Counted from the first letter of the stretch, positions 1-9,003 are shown. The stretch: 44,222 bases of DNA from Actinomycetota bacterium (GCA_023483915.1 JAMDEO010000155.1:1-44222), one strand, 5' to 3'. Notes: generated from the sequence alone by a model not told the origin. A program made the numbers and translations.

Positions 1-2273
1 AAATGGATCATCACGCCTTCCCTTGCGAGTTGCGTGAGAAGGGCAGCGTGTTCGGGGCGATATGGCGGATCCAGCACCACGGCATGCTTCTTCGAAGCTC
101 CAACTGCCGGCACCCTTATCACAGCATCCCATTCGGCAACGACGAGCCTTCGCCCCTCGGTACGCGAAGGACCAGTTCCCCAACAACTGTTACCCATGCA
201 GTCAATCTCACCGCCCGCAAGCCCAGTGAGAGGAATACGTTCCGACAGGTCGGCCAACGCATGGGATACCGAGCAGACGAGAAACAGGGCAGGCTCGCCG
301 GTGGCCAGCACCTGCGCCAGAGCGGCGGTTCTGGCCCCATTGTCTCGCAGGTCCCGGGCAGAGGGTAGATGGAGGGGGCCGACTGCCGGTCGGTAGCCGC
401 TATCACCTTGCCCAAGCCCCGGTTCGTCCGCATCGAGACAGTCATCGGGATGGCAGTCAGAACCATTCGTCGAATGGCCGCCGTCTCCCGTCTCCGGGTC
501 CAGAGCGTCACGCCAGGGACAGGCGGGCGAACAACCTGATGACTTGTTCCCGGCAGCCTCCGTCTCGCCGATGCTTTCCACGACGAACTCCGGCTTGAGC
601 TTTCCCTGCCATTCATCAAGCCGCAAGTACCCCCCGAGGACGCGGCCTTTTCCATCCGCCTGCAAACCGGGCAGGCTATCTGCCATCCCGAAACCGATCG
701 CCCGAATGCCCACGCCTTCGATCTTGGCGCGGCACCTCAGATGCCCACCCATGCGCGTGGCTTCCGCCTCCGAGATCTCCGCGTCCAGAATAAGTAACCG
801 CGGCCGCGGATTGCCGCTCCCGAAAGGACCAAGGGACGCCAAAGCCAGAGCCGTGTCTGAATTGAGATCCTCGCCTCGTAGGATGCCGTCGGCACGATAG
901 AGCGGAACAAGATCCGACGGCATCAGCACCCGTGCTGCATGCCGTTCAATGGCCGCCCTGAAGCTCTCCACGGCACATTCGTCCATAGTGAGACCTACAG
1001 CCATAGCGTGGCCACCGTAGACTGTCAACCACTCTGCGCATGCGTTGAGCCCGCCGAAGAGATCGTAACCGGCAATACTTCGTCCTGACCCCTTCGCTAT
1101 GGCATCGCGCATGCTCAGTAGGATGGCAGGCCGGTTGTACCTCTCTACCAGTCTTGACGCTACGATGCCGACCACACCCTCATGCCAATCTCGGCCGCTC
1201 AGGACCAACACAGGAGGCAATTCGGCCATGCCCTCCACGATGGCCGTCGCGTCTTCGAAAATCCGCCTTTCGACATCCTGGCGTTCGCCGTTCATCTCGT
1301 GCAGCATGGCGGATATCTCACTTGCCCGGGACTCATCTTCGGTGAGCAGTAGCTCGAGCGGAGGAGACGCATCGGCCAGCCTGCCGGCGGCATTTAGGCG
1401 TGGTGCCAGGCGAAAGGCCACCGCACCGGAGTCGACGCTACCGGTGCAGCCTGCCACTTTCGCCAGCGCCCGGAGTCCGGTCCGGGCCCCGATGGCGATG
1501 AGCTTCAATCCCTCTTTGACGTAGTACCGATTCTCACTGAGCAGAGGCGCGAGGTCTGCGATGGTTCCTATAGCGACCAGATCAAGATATTTGTGGAGCT
1601 CCTCCGGCACCGCCAACGCGGAAGATCCGCGCAGGTGGGAATGCATAGCGTGGATGACCTTGAAGGCTAGTCCAACCCCGCATAGATCGTTGCTGGGATA
1701 GGTTCCCACGACTGGGTGGACCAGCAGACAGTTCGGGAGAATAGGACCCGGTTGATGATGATCGATCACGATCACGTCCATGCCCGATTCCCGAGCCCAC
1801 GCGACCTCCTCGGGATAGTTGACTCCGCAGTCAACAGTGATGAGAAGTCCAGGACCACCCTCTGCGATGGTGTCCACAGCACTGCGCGAGAGGCCATATC
1901 CTTGAGTGAATCGATTCGGCAGATACCACTCCGGATTCAAACCTAACTCGCGAAGTCCGAGGACCATGAGAGCCGTTGCCGTGATGCCGTCGGCATCGTA
2001 GTCGCCATGGACGATAACCCGGCGCCCGCGCACTATGGCATCGCTAAGTGTGTCAACCACTTTAGCCATGTGTGCGAAGAGCATCGGATCCGGAACGTTG
2101 TTGGGACATGCCAGGAACGCCCTTGCAGACATGGTATCCGCGAGTCCGCGAGACGCGAGGATGCTCGCTGCAATGAACGGCAGACCCAATTCTCGCGACA
2201 GGCGTTCCGCATCCGCCCAGGAGTATGGCGCAACTCTCCAGTTCACGTCGCTTTGAGAAATCGAGGCAGTCAT
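1..2273 (-). CDS. recJ: Single-stranded-DNA exonuclease RecJ (3' end off window)
   Basis: RecJ is a cytoplasmic 5'-3' single-strand DNA exonuclease used in recombinational and mismatch repair. The frame opens at ATG 2273 and has no stop to position 1, so at least 757 codons are present and the C-terminus is missing. Seen in order: the DHH-family motif HGDYDADGITATALM near residue 90, the DHH triad in VIVIDHHQPG near residue 170, the DHHA1 motif GGHAMAVG near residue 420, and an OB-like segment ending in RLDEWQGKLKPEF near residue 550. A Gly/Asp/Cys-rich linker (about residues 560-620) leads into a further C-terminal domain of more than 130 residues, as in long Firmicutes-type RecJ proteins. 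It starts 57 bp after the kinase-like gene and is probably the distal gene of the same run. Confidence 0.95.
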   Translation of the reverse strand, partial: MTASISQSDVNWRVAPYSWADAERLSRELGLPFIAASILASRGLADTMSARAFLACPNNVPDPMLFAHMAKVVDTLSDAIVRGRRVIVHGDYDADGITATALMVLGLRELGLNPEWYLPNRFTQGYGLSRSAVDTIAEGGPGLLITVDCGVNYPEEVAWARESGMDVIVIDHHQPGPILPNCLLVHPVVGTYPSNDLCGVGLAFKVIHAMHSHLRGSSALAVPEELHKYLDLVAIGTIADLAPLLSENRYYVKEGLKLIAIGARTGLRALAKVAGCTGSVDSGAVAFRLAPRLNAAGRLADASPPLELLLTEDESRASEISAMLHEMNGERQDVERRIFEDATAIVEGMAELPPVLVLSGRDWHEGVVGIVASRLVERYNRPAILLSMRDAIAKGSGRSIAGYDLFGGLNACAEWLTVYGGHAMAVGLTMDECAVESFRAAIERHAARVLMPSDLVPLYRADGILRGEDLNSDTALALASLGPFGSGNPRPRLLILDAEISEAEATRMGGHLRCRAKIEGVGIRAIGFGMADSLPGLQADGKGRVLGGYLRLDEWQGKLKPEFVVESIGETEAAGNKSSGCSPACPWRDALDPETGDGGHSTNGSDCHPDDCLDADEPGLGQGDSGYRPAVGPLHLPSARDLRDNGARTAALAQVLATGEPALFLVCSVSHALADLSERIPLTGLAGGEIDCMGNSCWGTGPSRTEGRRLVVAEWDAVIRVPAVGASKKHAVVLDPPYRPEHAALLTQLAREGVMIH

Positions 2274-2330
2274 CTCCAGCACACTATAGCGTGCCGGCCG
2301 GACAGAAAGATGCCCCGATCGGCCGAGTGG

Positions 2331-4022
2331 TCAGAGCCTCCCGGAACGGATGATCGCCCAGATGAGCCAGGCCCCGAAGAACAACGAGCCGGCGAACCCT
2401 GGGAGGCCCCAGACCGACAGCCCTGCTACATGAGGCCCTCCCTCCACCAAGATCCCCACGGCTGTGCTGCTGGCTCCAAGGGCGATACTCACTAGTGCCA
2501 CAACGAGCCGGTTCATGATCACGTCGAGTCGATGGATCACGTTCTCCAGTCCCGTGTGCCTGTATTTGATCTCGAGCTCGCCTGCGCGCATTTCCTCCAG
2601 GAGGTCGTGGAATTGCAGGGGATAATCACGCAGCACCTCGACATATTCAGCAACGCTCCTCTTAAATCTATCGGAAATCGCTCTCGGGTCCAGCCTCTCC
2701 CTCTTCAAGTCGGCCGTGTACCGGCGGGCCAGCTCGAACACATCCAGATCCGGATAGAGACTGCTGACGACCCCATCCATGGTAAGGAGCGCCTTGTCCA
2801 GGAGGAGAAACCTGGTGGGAAGACGCAGGCGCAGAGAGTAGACGATATCGAAAGCCTGATGTAGAAGTGCCGACACATCGATGTTCGAAAGCGACCTTCC
2901 GAAATACCGGCTGAAGGCCTCCTCGATTGTCTGGGATACCAACTCGTCTGCAGAGGGGTTCCAATGGACTCCCGAACGCTTCAGGGACCGTTTGATGCCG
3001 GGGATATCCGAATCCATCACGTGAAGAAATAACCTGACCCCGCCCTCCAGATCCTCACGACGCAAAAAGCCTGCCAAGCCGAAGTCCAGTAGGCCGATGC
3101 GCCCTTCGCCCAAGTACACGATGTTGGCCGGGTGTGGATCGGCATGAAAAAAGCCATCTTGGAACACCTGCTTGAACCAGCAGTCCGCAATGGTTTCAGC
3201 TAGACCTTTCCGTTCCGAGAGAGATAGGCCTGGTATGGACGGGTTGTTGAGGGTAGGCCCTACAAGTCGTTCCAGAGTAAGGACGCGGGTCGTGCAATAC
3301 CGCCAGTACACACGAGGGATACTTACATTGTCGACATACTGGAAATTGAGGCCGAAACGTTCTGCATTCCGCGCCTCAAGCACGTAGTCGAGCTCCCGGT
3401 TTATGGACCTGCCGAATTCTCGCACCACCGAGACGGGGGAAAAACCGGCCTCGAGACGGCCTTCCGCCAGCTCTGCAAATTGCATCAACAGCTCGATGTC
3501 CTTGTGTATCTGCCGTCCGGCTCCCGGTCGCTGCACCTTCACGATGACATGCTCCCCACCGGGGAGAACGGCACCATGCACTTGGCCGATCGACGCGGAG
3601 GCGAGTGGCTCCGGGTCAAAGCTTTCGAAAGCCCGCGCAAGTGAGATGCCCAGGTCAGCTTCGATGACCTGCCTTGCCACGTCGAATGGAAAAGGCTTGA
3701 CCCGATCCTGGAGCTTCACCAACTCCATCACGATGTCGGCCGGAACGATGTCCGGCCGCGTGCTCAGGAGCTGGCCGAACTTGACGAAAGTGGGACCGAG
3801 CTCCTCCAGCATTTCACGAATGTGCCTGCCACGCTGCACCGGAGGAGCCTGGCTCCTTCTTCGCCAACCGGGAATCAGCCCGAAGAGCCTATGGCGCTCA
3901 AAGAAATAGCCGAACCCGTGCCGAACCGCAACCTCGGAGATCTCCCGCATCCTCTCGAGGTTGCGGATGCGAGTTATGAAGTTGGGGTGCCTGATTTGGG
4001 AGTTGGGCAACATCACCCCCAA
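2331..4022 (-). CDS. AarF/UbiB/ABC1-family atypical kinase
   Basis: A 563-aa member of the UbiB/ADCK family, atypical protein-kinase-like proteins linked to quinone and isoprenoid lipid metabolism at the membrane. Visible: the KxGQ motif in FVKFGQLLSTRPDIVP (about residues 79-94), the Ala-rich nucleotide loop ASASIGQVHGAVLPGG (141-156) followed by the lysine in VIVKVQRPG, the catalytic-loop stretch HADPHPAN, the metal-binding LLDFGLAG, and two predicted C-terminal membrane helices in the last 60 residues. The start is uncertain: TTG 4022 gives the longest form and ATG 4013 is three codons later; neither has a clear ribosome-binding site. It follows the phasin-like gene by 51 bp. No ubiquinone genes are visible here, so the substrate is unknown. 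Confidence 0.9.
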   Translation of the reverse strand: MGVMLPNSQIRHPNFITRIRNLERMREISEVAVRHGFGYFFERHRLFGLIPGWRRRSQAPPVQRGRHIREMLEELGPTFVKFGQLLSTRPDIVPADIVMELVKLQDRVKPFPFDVARQVIEADLGISLARAFESFDPEPLASASIGQVHGAVLPGGEHVIVKVQRPGAGRQIHKDIELLMQFAELAEGRLEAGFSPVSVVREFGRSINRELDYVLEARNAERFGLNFQYVDNVSIPRVYWRYCTTRVLTLERLVGPTLNNPSIPGLSLSERKGLAETIADCWFKQVFQDGFFHADPHPANIVYLGEGRIGLLDFGLAGFLRREDLEGGVRLFLHVMDSDIPGIKRSLKRSGVHWNPSADELVSQTIEEAFSRYFGRSLSNIDVSALLHQAFDIVYSLRLRLPTRFLLLDKALLTMDGVVSSLYPDLDVFELARRYTADLKRERLDPRAISDRFKRSVAEYVEVLRDYPLQFHDLLEEMRAGELEIKYRHTGLENVIHRLDVIMNRLVVALVSIALGASSTAVGILVEGGPHVAGLSVWGLPGFAGSLFFGAWLIWAIIRSGRL

Positions 4023-4073
4023 GACCGAGTTTCATCCCGCCTTCTGGGTCGCCTTCCGGCGAAGCCCGGAGAC

Positions 4074-4490
4074 CTACTCAGAAGAAACGCCTCTGGGCCC
4101 CGCCTGCGACTCACTATCATCGCTTGTTTGTTCGAGCAAGTGGATGCGGTGCTCCAACTGGCGCAGGCGAAAATCGATGTCTTCCAGCTCCCTCCGTGTC
4201 GCCAGGCCCATGTCCCGATAGGCCCCGTGAAGCGATGAATCGGCCTTCTTCAAGGCAGATTGCGCCTCAGACCGGCTGCGTGCGACCAACCGGTCCACCA
4301 TCTCCCGTCCTTCGTCCCCGGTGAGCTGACCACGACGGACGAATTCCTCCACCAACCCCTGGATGCGGTCCTTCGTCAGTGCGGCGGCGCCTACACCGAC
4401 CAGGAAGGTACGTTCAATAAGGTCCCTGACACCTTGGGCCGCAGATGGCGGCTGCTCGGAGCCTGATTCCTGCCCGGACGTGTCGGCCAC
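4074..4490 (-). CDS. Phasin-like coiled-coil protein
   Basis: A 138-aa protein resembling the polyhydroxyalkanoate-regulator phasin family. An N-terminal helix with a hydrophobic patch (TFLVGVGAAALTKDRIQ, about residues 29-45) is followed by a charged helix containing the FVRRGQLTGDEGREMVDRL pattern typical of this family, then a heptad-like coiled coil (about residues 95-120). GTG 4490 is chosen because a strong GGAGG lies 5 nt upstream, overlapping the secF stop. It sits directly before the AarF-like kinase gene; such pairing suggests a shared membrane or lipid role, which is inference. No PHA synthase is visible in the window. Confidence 0.75.
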   Translation of the reverse strand: MADTSGQESGSEQPPSAAQGVRDLIERTFLVGVGAAALTKDRIQGLVEEFVRRGQLTGDEGREMVDRLVARSRSEAQSALKKADSSLHGAYRDMGLATRRELEDIDFRLRQLEHRIHLLEQTSDDSESQAGPRGVSSE

Positions 4491-4502
4491 GACGTCCTCC
4501 TC

Positions 4503-5609
4503 TCAACGGGATGTGCGCTTTGTTCCCTTTGCGACTGGTCGCTTGGAGGTCTTACCTTTCCTGGGCTTCTGCGAAACTCTTCCGGCGGGCTTGCGGGCAA
4601 TCGCCGGTTGTTGTGCTTGAGCGCCGGGCGAGGCCCTTCTAGCGTCGCCGCTGGGTTTCCGCTCCGGCATCTCGGACTCATCAATCTCGACCATCACATT
4701 GCCCGCGGACGCAGCAGCTGCAGCCAGACGCTTGCGATATCGGGGCTCGCGCTCCTTCCAGAGCACGACCAATGGCGTCGCCACGAAGATGCTGGAGTAG
4801 GTCCCCGTGACGACCCCGATTGTAAGAGCAAAAGCGAAATCTTTGAGTGTGGGGCCGCCGAAGATCAGGATGGCGAGAAGTGGCAGCAGCACGCAGACCG
4901 AAGTGTTGATGGACCGGACCATCGTCTGCCTGATCGAGAGATCGGCCATATCGCTGAACGTCTCTCGCTTGATGAACTGGGTGTTCTCCCGCATCCGGTC
5001 GAATACGACGATAGTGTCGTGCACCGAGTACCCTAGAATCGTCAGAATGGCAGCCACCGTGGCAGTAGTGACAAGACGGTTGCTCGCCGCATATATGCCG
5101 AGAGTGAGGCCGACGTCATGGATGAGGGCCACGATCGCCGGGATTGCGTATTTGAACTCGAACCGGAACGATAGGTATCCAATGATGGCAACCACGGCAA
5201 TGGCGATAGCAATGAATGCCCGGTTCGTAGTCTCCTTACCAAAGCTGGCACCGACGGTATCGGTGGACTCTGACCCGCTCTTGATGCCGAACCGGCTCGT
5301 CAGATCAGCTTTGACCGTGGCGAGCTGAGTTGTGCTCATGTCTTTTGCAGTGATGAGAAACGACTCTGCTCCGCCCGCGCCTGCGGCCGACTGGACTACG
5401 GGGTCCTTGACACCGGCAGCGGTAACGATTGAACGCACCTGATCGACCGTCGCGGTCTTTTCCAGCCCGACCTCATAGCGGGTCCCCCCTTTGAAGTCGA
5501 TGCCGAAATCGAGCCCGATGATGAACACGAAGATGAAGGCAAAAACCGTTACGGCAGTCAGGGAACCGAGGTACCACCACTTGTAGCGCATTATATGGAA
5601 GACTCTCAT
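4503..5609 (-). CDS. secF: Protein translocase subunit SecF
   Basis: SecF pairs with SecD to use the proton-motive force to pull secreted proteins through SecYEG. The 368-aa sequence has the N-terminal membrane helix (about residues 13-32) followed by the family motif GLDFGIDFKGGTRYE, a short extracytoplasmic P4-like domain, and five C-terminal helices including the conserved SVHDTIVVFDRMREN segment. Beyond about residue 300 it carries a long basic Lys/Arg/Pro-rich cytoplasmic tail, longer than in E. coli SecF. ATG 5609 overlaps the secD stop by 4 nt (ATGA), so translation is probably coupled. Confidence 0.97.
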   Translation of the reverse strand: MRVFHIMRYKWWYLGSLTAVTVFAFIFVFIIGLDFGIDFKGGTRYEVGLEKTATVDQVRSIVTAAGVKDPVVQSAAGAGGAESFLITAKDMSTTQLATVKADLTSRFGIKSGSESTDTVGASFGKETTNRAFIAIAIAVVAIIGYLSFRFEFKYAIPAIVALIHDVGLTLGIYAASNRLVTTATVAAILTILGYSVHDTIVVFDRMRENTQFIKRETFSDMADLSIRQTMVRSINTSVCVLLPLLAILIFGGPTLKDFAFALTIGVVTGTYSSIFVATPLVVLWKEREPRYRKRLAAAAASAGNVMVEIDESEMPERKPSGDARRASPGAQAQQPAIARKPAGRVSQKPRKGKTSKRPVAKGTKRTSR

Positions 5610-7027
5610 GTCTGGCTTCCCTTCTCGGGGCCGACCGCCTTCGTATGAGGCACGTGCAGTCCAAGAGCTCTTGGATGGCGGAACACCCGCCAGCCGCTAA
5701 GCAGACTGAGCATAGACCTCGTGACCACCACTGCCGTGAACATGGAGAGAGCAACCCCGACTCCGAGAGTAAGGGCGAAACCTTTGATGCCTCCGGAGGC
5801 AGCCCAGAACAAAATAACGGCCGTGAGAATCGTAGTCATATTGCAGTCGAACACGGCACGGAAGGCCTTGCGGAATCCGGCGCTTGTCGCCGGGCCGATG
5901 GTCTTCCCGTTGGCCACTTCATCTCGCATGCGGGCGAAGATAAGAACGTTCGCGTCTACAGCCATGCCTAAAGTGAGGATCATCCCGGCGATACCCGGAA
6001 GGGTCATCGTCACCCCAATCCCATTGAGAATCCCGATGAACAACACCCCATAGATGATGAGGGCAACGCTGGCGACCACGCCGAGCAGCCTGTAATAGGC
6101 GATCATGAACACAACGATGAGGAGCAAACCGATCGCGCCAGCGATGAGGGCCTGGTTCAGCGCAGCCTTCCCGAGGGTCGCCCCGATAGCAGTCTGGCTA
6201 ACCGCCTTCAACTCCACGGGCAGGGCGCCCGACTGGAGAACCAGGGCTAGGTTTCTCGCCTCGTCCAGGGTGAACTTCCCGGTGATCTCGGCCCTGCCTC
6301 CGCTGATCTGCTCGTGCACCGTCGGAGCCGACTCCACCTCACCGTCAAGGACGATGGCAAGCCGTTGGACCTCCCCCGTGATCTGCTCGGTGCTGGCCAT
6401 CTTGCCGGTGACTTCCTCGAAGGTCTTCGCGCCGGCGTCGTTGAAGGTCATATCGACCTTTGGCTGGTTGTTCGTGTCATATCCCTGGCTGGCCCCGGTG
6501 AGGGCAGAGCCTGTCAATACCGGCGGACTTGTCACGAGGAACCATTGGTCGGCGGTATTCCCGTTCGCCAGTGTCCAGTGAACGATCTCCTTCCCCTCGG
6601 GGAGTACATCGGTCGAACTGACACCGGCTGCCTGCAGAGCATCCGCCTGGCTCGAGTAAGGCGTGCCGAATTGCTTCACGTCGAAGAATTCGAGGACCGC
6701 TGTTTTGCCGATAACCGCTAATGCTTGTTCAGGATTGTCTATCCCGGGCAACTGCACGCTTATCTTGTTCTGGCCCTGTCGTTGGATCTCCGGTTCTGCC
6801 ACCCCCAGCCTGTTTACCCGGTTCTGGATAATGCGGACGGCCTGGTCTATTCCCGAGCTGGTGACAGGGTTCTTGGCGGTCTCCTGCGCCTCCAGGATGA
6901 CTGACAGGCCGCCCTGAAGATCTAGCCCAAGATTTGTTTTCGAAAGCGGGAATGCGAAGTAGACGGCAAGACCTAGCAGTATGGCTACAAGCACCAAGAT
7001 ACCGGCATCACGCTTTATTCTGGACAA
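5606..7027 (-). CDS. secD: Protein translocase subunit SecD (intact copy)
   Basis: Full-length SecD, 473 aa: an N-terminal membrane helix (about residues 8-26), the motif NLGLDLQGGLSVIL, the large extracytoplasmic P1 domain (about 35-265), then five membrane helices with the conserved AVDANVLIFARMRDE segment and GIAGMILTLGMAVDAN. The start is TTG 7027 with AAGG 7 nt upstream. Its first about 264 codons, the upstream spacer and the end of yajC are repeated exactly 1275 bp upstream. This is the only copy with the membrane channel half, so it must supply SecD function. It is followed by secF with an ATGA overlap. Confidence 0.97.
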   Translation of the reverse strand: MSRIKRDAGILVLVAILLGLAVYFAFPLSKTNLGLDLQGGLSVILEAQETAKNPVTSSGIDQAVRIIQNRVNRLGVAEPEIQRQGQNKISVQLPGIDNPEQALAVIGKTAVLEFFDVKQFGTPYSSQADALQAAGVSSTDVLPEGKEIVHWTLANGNTADQWFLVTSPPVLTGSALTGASQGYDTNNQPKVDMTFNDAGAKTFEEVTGKMASTEQITGEVQRLAIVLDGEVESAPTVHEQISGGRAEITGKFTLDEARNLALVLQSGALPVELKAVSQTAIGATLGKAALNQALIAGAIGLLLIVVFMIAYYRLLGVVASVALIIYGVLFIGILNGIGVTMTLPGIAGMILTLGMAVDANVLIFARMRDEVANGKTIGPATSAGFRKAFRAVFDCNMTTILTAVILFWAASGGIKGFALTLGVGVALSMFTAVVVTRSMLSLLSGWRVFRHPRALGLHVPHTKAVGPEKGSQT

Positions 7028-7511
7028 GAGCGCACCTTTCTAGGCCTCAAAAGAACAACTGGATCAGCAGGCGGCGCATTCCAATCGCAGGGCCGCAGCA
7101 GAGCAGAATAGGACACCGGCTGAGCCGTGTCAACGATTTCGCCTGCCGTTCAGGGACGGTCTTCTACTTCCGGCCGGAGTCACTTCCTGCGTCTGGAGAT
7201 CCTTCCCACAACGCCAGTGCCGGTGGGCTGCGAATCATCCTCCGAGCTCTCCTCGGAACCGCCGGCTTCAGCTTCCTCCACCGAAGCTTCCGTCGAATCG
7301 TCCTCGTCTCCGACTTCACCGGCCTGCTCTTCAATCTCCGCGCGCGATGCTCTCCCACGAGGCTCGGGGGCAGCAGCCCTCGCCTCCTGCCTATCCCGGA
7401 TGATCTCAGCCACAGCCCTTCGAGCGACCTTGATAGTCACACCCTTGGCTATCTCGACAACGACGATGTTCTCCTCAACACGCTTGACGGTTCCGTAGAT
7501 GCCCGCTGCGG
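6237..7511. repeat. Tandem duplication, unit 1 (1275 bp)
   Basis: Unit 1 of a direct tandem repeat; each base matches the base 1275 positions further right. It covers the first about 264 codons of intact secD, the 152-bp yajC-secD spacer, and the last 109 codons of yajC. The left limit is ambiguous by 2 bp because GG occurs at both breakpoints (6235-6236 and 7510-7511). Reading both units side by side I found no mismatch, including in the non-coding spacer. Confidence 0.95.
7180..7511 (-). pseudogene. Truncated yajC copy lacking the membrane anchor
   Basis: Duplicated 3' part of yajC. It keeps residues 50-158 in frame to the normal stop but has lost the first 49 codons, which carry the TTG start, ribosome-binding site and sole membrane helix. 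An internal ATG at 7440 could give at most 86 residues of the acidic C-terminal tail. It lies between the cut secD copy and intact secD, so it is probably just transcribed spacer. Without the anchor, YajC function is not expected. Confidence 0.9.
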
Positions 7512-8302
7512 AGAACCAGGGCTAGGTTTCTCGCCTCGTCCAGGGTGAACTTCCCGGTGATCTCGGCCCTGCCTCCGCTGATCTGCTCGTGCACCGTCGG
7601 AGCCGACTCCACCTCACCGTCAAGGACGATGGCAAGCCGTTGGACCTCCCCCGTGATCTGCTCGGTGCTGGCCATCTTGCCGGTGACTTCCTCGAAGGTC
7701 TTCGCGCCGGCGTCGTTGAAGGTCATATCGACCTTTGGCTGGTTGTTCGTGTCATATCCCTGGCTGGCCCCGGTGAGGGCAGAGCCTGTCAATACCGGCG
7801 GACTTGTCACGAGGAACCATTGGTCGGCGGTATTCCCGTTCGCCAGTGTCCAGTGAACGATCTCCTTCCCCTCGGGGAGTACATCGGTCGAACTGACACC
7901 GGCTGCCTGCAGAGCATCCGCCTGGCTCGAGTAAGGCGTGCCGAATTGCTTCACGTCGAAGAATTCGAGGACCGCTGTTTTGCCGATAACCGCTAATGCT
8001 TGTTCAGGATTGTCTATCCCGGGCAACTGCACGCTTATCTTGTTCTGGCCCTGTCGTTGGATCTCCGGTTCTGCCACCCCCAGCCTGTTTACCCGGTTCT
8101 GGATAATGCGGACGGCCTGGTCTATTCCCGAGCTGGTGACAGGGTTCTTGGCGGTCTCCTGCGCCTCCAGGATGACTGACAGGCCGCCCTGAAGATCTAG
8201 CCCAAGATTTGTTTTCGAAAGCGGGAATGCGAAGTAGACGGCAAGACCTAGCAGTATGGCTACAAGCACCAAGATACCGGCATCACGCTTTATTCTGGAC
8301 AA
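7475..8302 (-). pseudogene. Truncated secD copy: first helix plus P1 domain
   Basis: Duplicated 5' part of secD with its own TTG start (8302) and ribosome-binding site intact. About 263 native codons are followed by 12 codons read out of frame from the yajC fragment (RSGHLRNRQAC) and a stop. If translated, the 275-aa product would have the N-terminal helix and most or all of the extracytoplasmic P1 domain but none of the five channel helices. It cannot replace SecD; it could be inert, degraded or compete for substrate. The native part is identical to the intact gene, so there has been no time for decay, or the repeat is an assembly artefact. Confidence 0.9.
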
Positions 8303-8786
8303 GAGCGCACCTTTCTAGGCCTCAAAAGAACAACTGGATCAGCAGGCGGCGCATTCCAATCGCAGGGCCGCAGCAGAGCAGAATAGGACACCGGCTGAGC
8401 CGTGTCAACGATTTCGCCTGCCGTTCAGGGACGGTCTTCTACTTCCGGCCGGAGTCACTTCCTGCGTCTGGAGATCCTTCCCACAACGCCAGTGCCGGTG
8501 GGCTGCGAATCATCCTCCGAGCTCTCCTCGGAACCGCCGGCTTCAGCTTCCTCCACCGAAGCTTCCGTCGAATCGTCCTCGTCTCCGACTTCACCGGCCT
8601 GCTCTTCAATCTCCGCGCGCGATGCTCTCCCACGAGGCTCGGGGGCAGCAGCCCTCGCCTCCTGCCTATCCCGGATGATCTCAGCCACAGCCCTTCGAGC
8701 GACCTTGATAGTCACACCCTTGGCTATCTCGACAACGACGATGTTCTCCTCAACACGCTTGACGGTTCCGTAGATGCCCGCTGCGG
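7512..8786. repeat. Tandem duplication, unit 2 (1275 bp)
   Basis: Second unit of the direct repeat, abutting unit 1 with no spacer. It holds the truncated secD copy, the 152-bp spacer and the 3' part of intact yajC. The right limit is where 8787 (t) differs from 7512 (a). There is no insertion sequence or target-site duplication at either end; the 2-bp GG identity at the joint is what replication slippage or microhomology-mediated joining would leave. Confidence 0.95.
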
Positions 8787-8931
8787 TGACGATTTGGTCA
8801 CCCTTCTTCAGCGAGGACAGCAAGGCCTGGTGGGCACGACGCTGTCTCTGCTGAGGCCTGATGGCCATGAAGTAGAAGATGGCGATAAAGGCCACCACAT
8901 AGATGATTAGCATCCCGGCTGAGCTGGACAA
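8455..8931 (-). CDS. yajC: Preprotein translocase accessory subunit YajC (intact)
   Basis: YajC is the small membrane partner of SecDF. The 158-aa product has one membrane helix (about residues 7-23), the conserved FYFMAIRPQQRQRR junction, the SH3-like core with LKKGDQIVTAAGIYGTV, and a long acidic, Glu/Ser-rich tail (about 100-150) ending in basic RRRK, longer than E. coli YajC (110 aa). The start is TTG 8931 because AAGGAGGAG lies just upstream; the next ATG (8913) is inside the helix. It lies 72 bp after tgt; the queA-tgt-yajC-secD-secF order is widely conserved, including in E. coli. Confidence 0.93.
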   Translation of the reverse strand: MSSSAGMLIIYVVAFIAIFYFMAIRPQQRQRRAHQALLSSLKKGDQIVTAAGIYGTVKRVEENIVVVEIAKGVTIKVARRAVAEIIRDRQEARAAAPEPRGRASRAEIEEQAGEVGDEDDSTEASVEEAEAGGSEESSEDDSQPTGTGVVGRISRRRK

Positions 8932-9003
8932 TTCTCCTCCTTCTCAAGGAACCGTTCCCCTATGTATAGGGTGCCCGGGCTCTTACATACACGATTCTGC
9001 ATC

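Noticed and set aside
6237-8786. Insertion sequence or composite element causing the duplication
   Set aside because: No transposase, terminal inverted repeat or target duplication; only 2 bp of identity at the joint.
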